Below are positions 14,375-14,379 of a DNA stretch of 14,379 bases, in pieces. This DNA comes from Parvularculaceae bacterium (GTDB lineage: Bacteria; Pseudomonadota; Alphaproteobacteria; Caulobacterales; Parvularculaceae), in contig SHAI01000032.1 in NCBI GenBank assembly GCA_004213235.1, positions 1 to 14,379 of the forward strand, written 5' to 3'. The notes under the pieces are model-generated. The model was not told the origin of the DNA. It saw only the letters and a program-made list of their open reading frames with translations, and made no database searches. The translations under genes were made by a program, and so were the position numbers. Numbering within the stretch: the first letter of the stretch is position 1; each line of letters begins with the position of its first letter.

Positions 14375-14379
14375 AAGAA

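Noticed and set aside
1..14379. CRISPR arrays, transposases, integrases, tRNA and rRNA genes.
   Set aside because: I found no regularly spaced repeats, mobile-element proteins or recognisable RNA genes in the window.

Overview
The window is bacterial chromosomal DNA of medium GC. UbiX followed by a TIGR02444-family gene, two small YdcH/DUF465 proteins, an actinobacterial/alphaproteobacterial-type short homogentisate dioxygenase and FkbM/C-methyltransferases together suggest an alphaproteobacterium. That assignment is inference from gene content; there is no rRNA or other phylogenetic marker here. I see no tRNA, rRNA, CRISPR array, insertion sequence or phage gene.

Layout. Left edge (1-3006, minus strand): a sugar C-methyltransferase-like gene running off the window, a PLP-dependent threonine/serine dehydratase-like gene, and an SDR-family gene whose catalytic residues are missing. 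Middle-left (3121-5232): a minus-strand YdcH-like mini-gene (too short for usual ORF cut-offs) with its own terminator, then a plus-strand operon of ubiX (flavin prenyltransferase), a TIGR02444 gene overlapping it by 4 nt, and a second YdcH-like protein with a long N-terminal extension, ended by a GC-rich hairpin. Middle (5230-7370): a minus-strand zinc-independent MDR reductase faces away from two tandem, paralogous glycine-zipper lipoproteins. 

Right half (7426-12732): genes of aromatic amino-acid breakdown. On the minus strand, hmgA (homogentisate 1,2-dioxygenase) is followed 16 nt later by a zinc alcohol dehydrogenase, and a second minus-strand unit holds a fumarylacetoacetate hydrolase, an HSL-type esterase and a small membrane protein. 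A plus-strand FkbM-type methyltransferase lies between the two units. HmgA and the FAH protein are the first and last steps of the homogentisate pathway; the isomerase between them (MaiA), 4-hydroxyphenylpyruvate dioxygenase and a regulator are not present here. Each unit has a palindrome just upstream, and both palindromes share the half-site GTRACA. Right edge (12969-14379): trxB (thioredoxin reductase) on the plus strand converges on an unrecognised minus-strand gene that may continue beyond the window.

Nothing here is clearly a new defence or mobile system. The best leads are the SDR pseudoenzyme, the alcohol dehydrogenase without structural-zinc cysteines, the paired lipoproteins with a shared aromatic tail, the two forms of DUF465 protein, and the two related palindromes.
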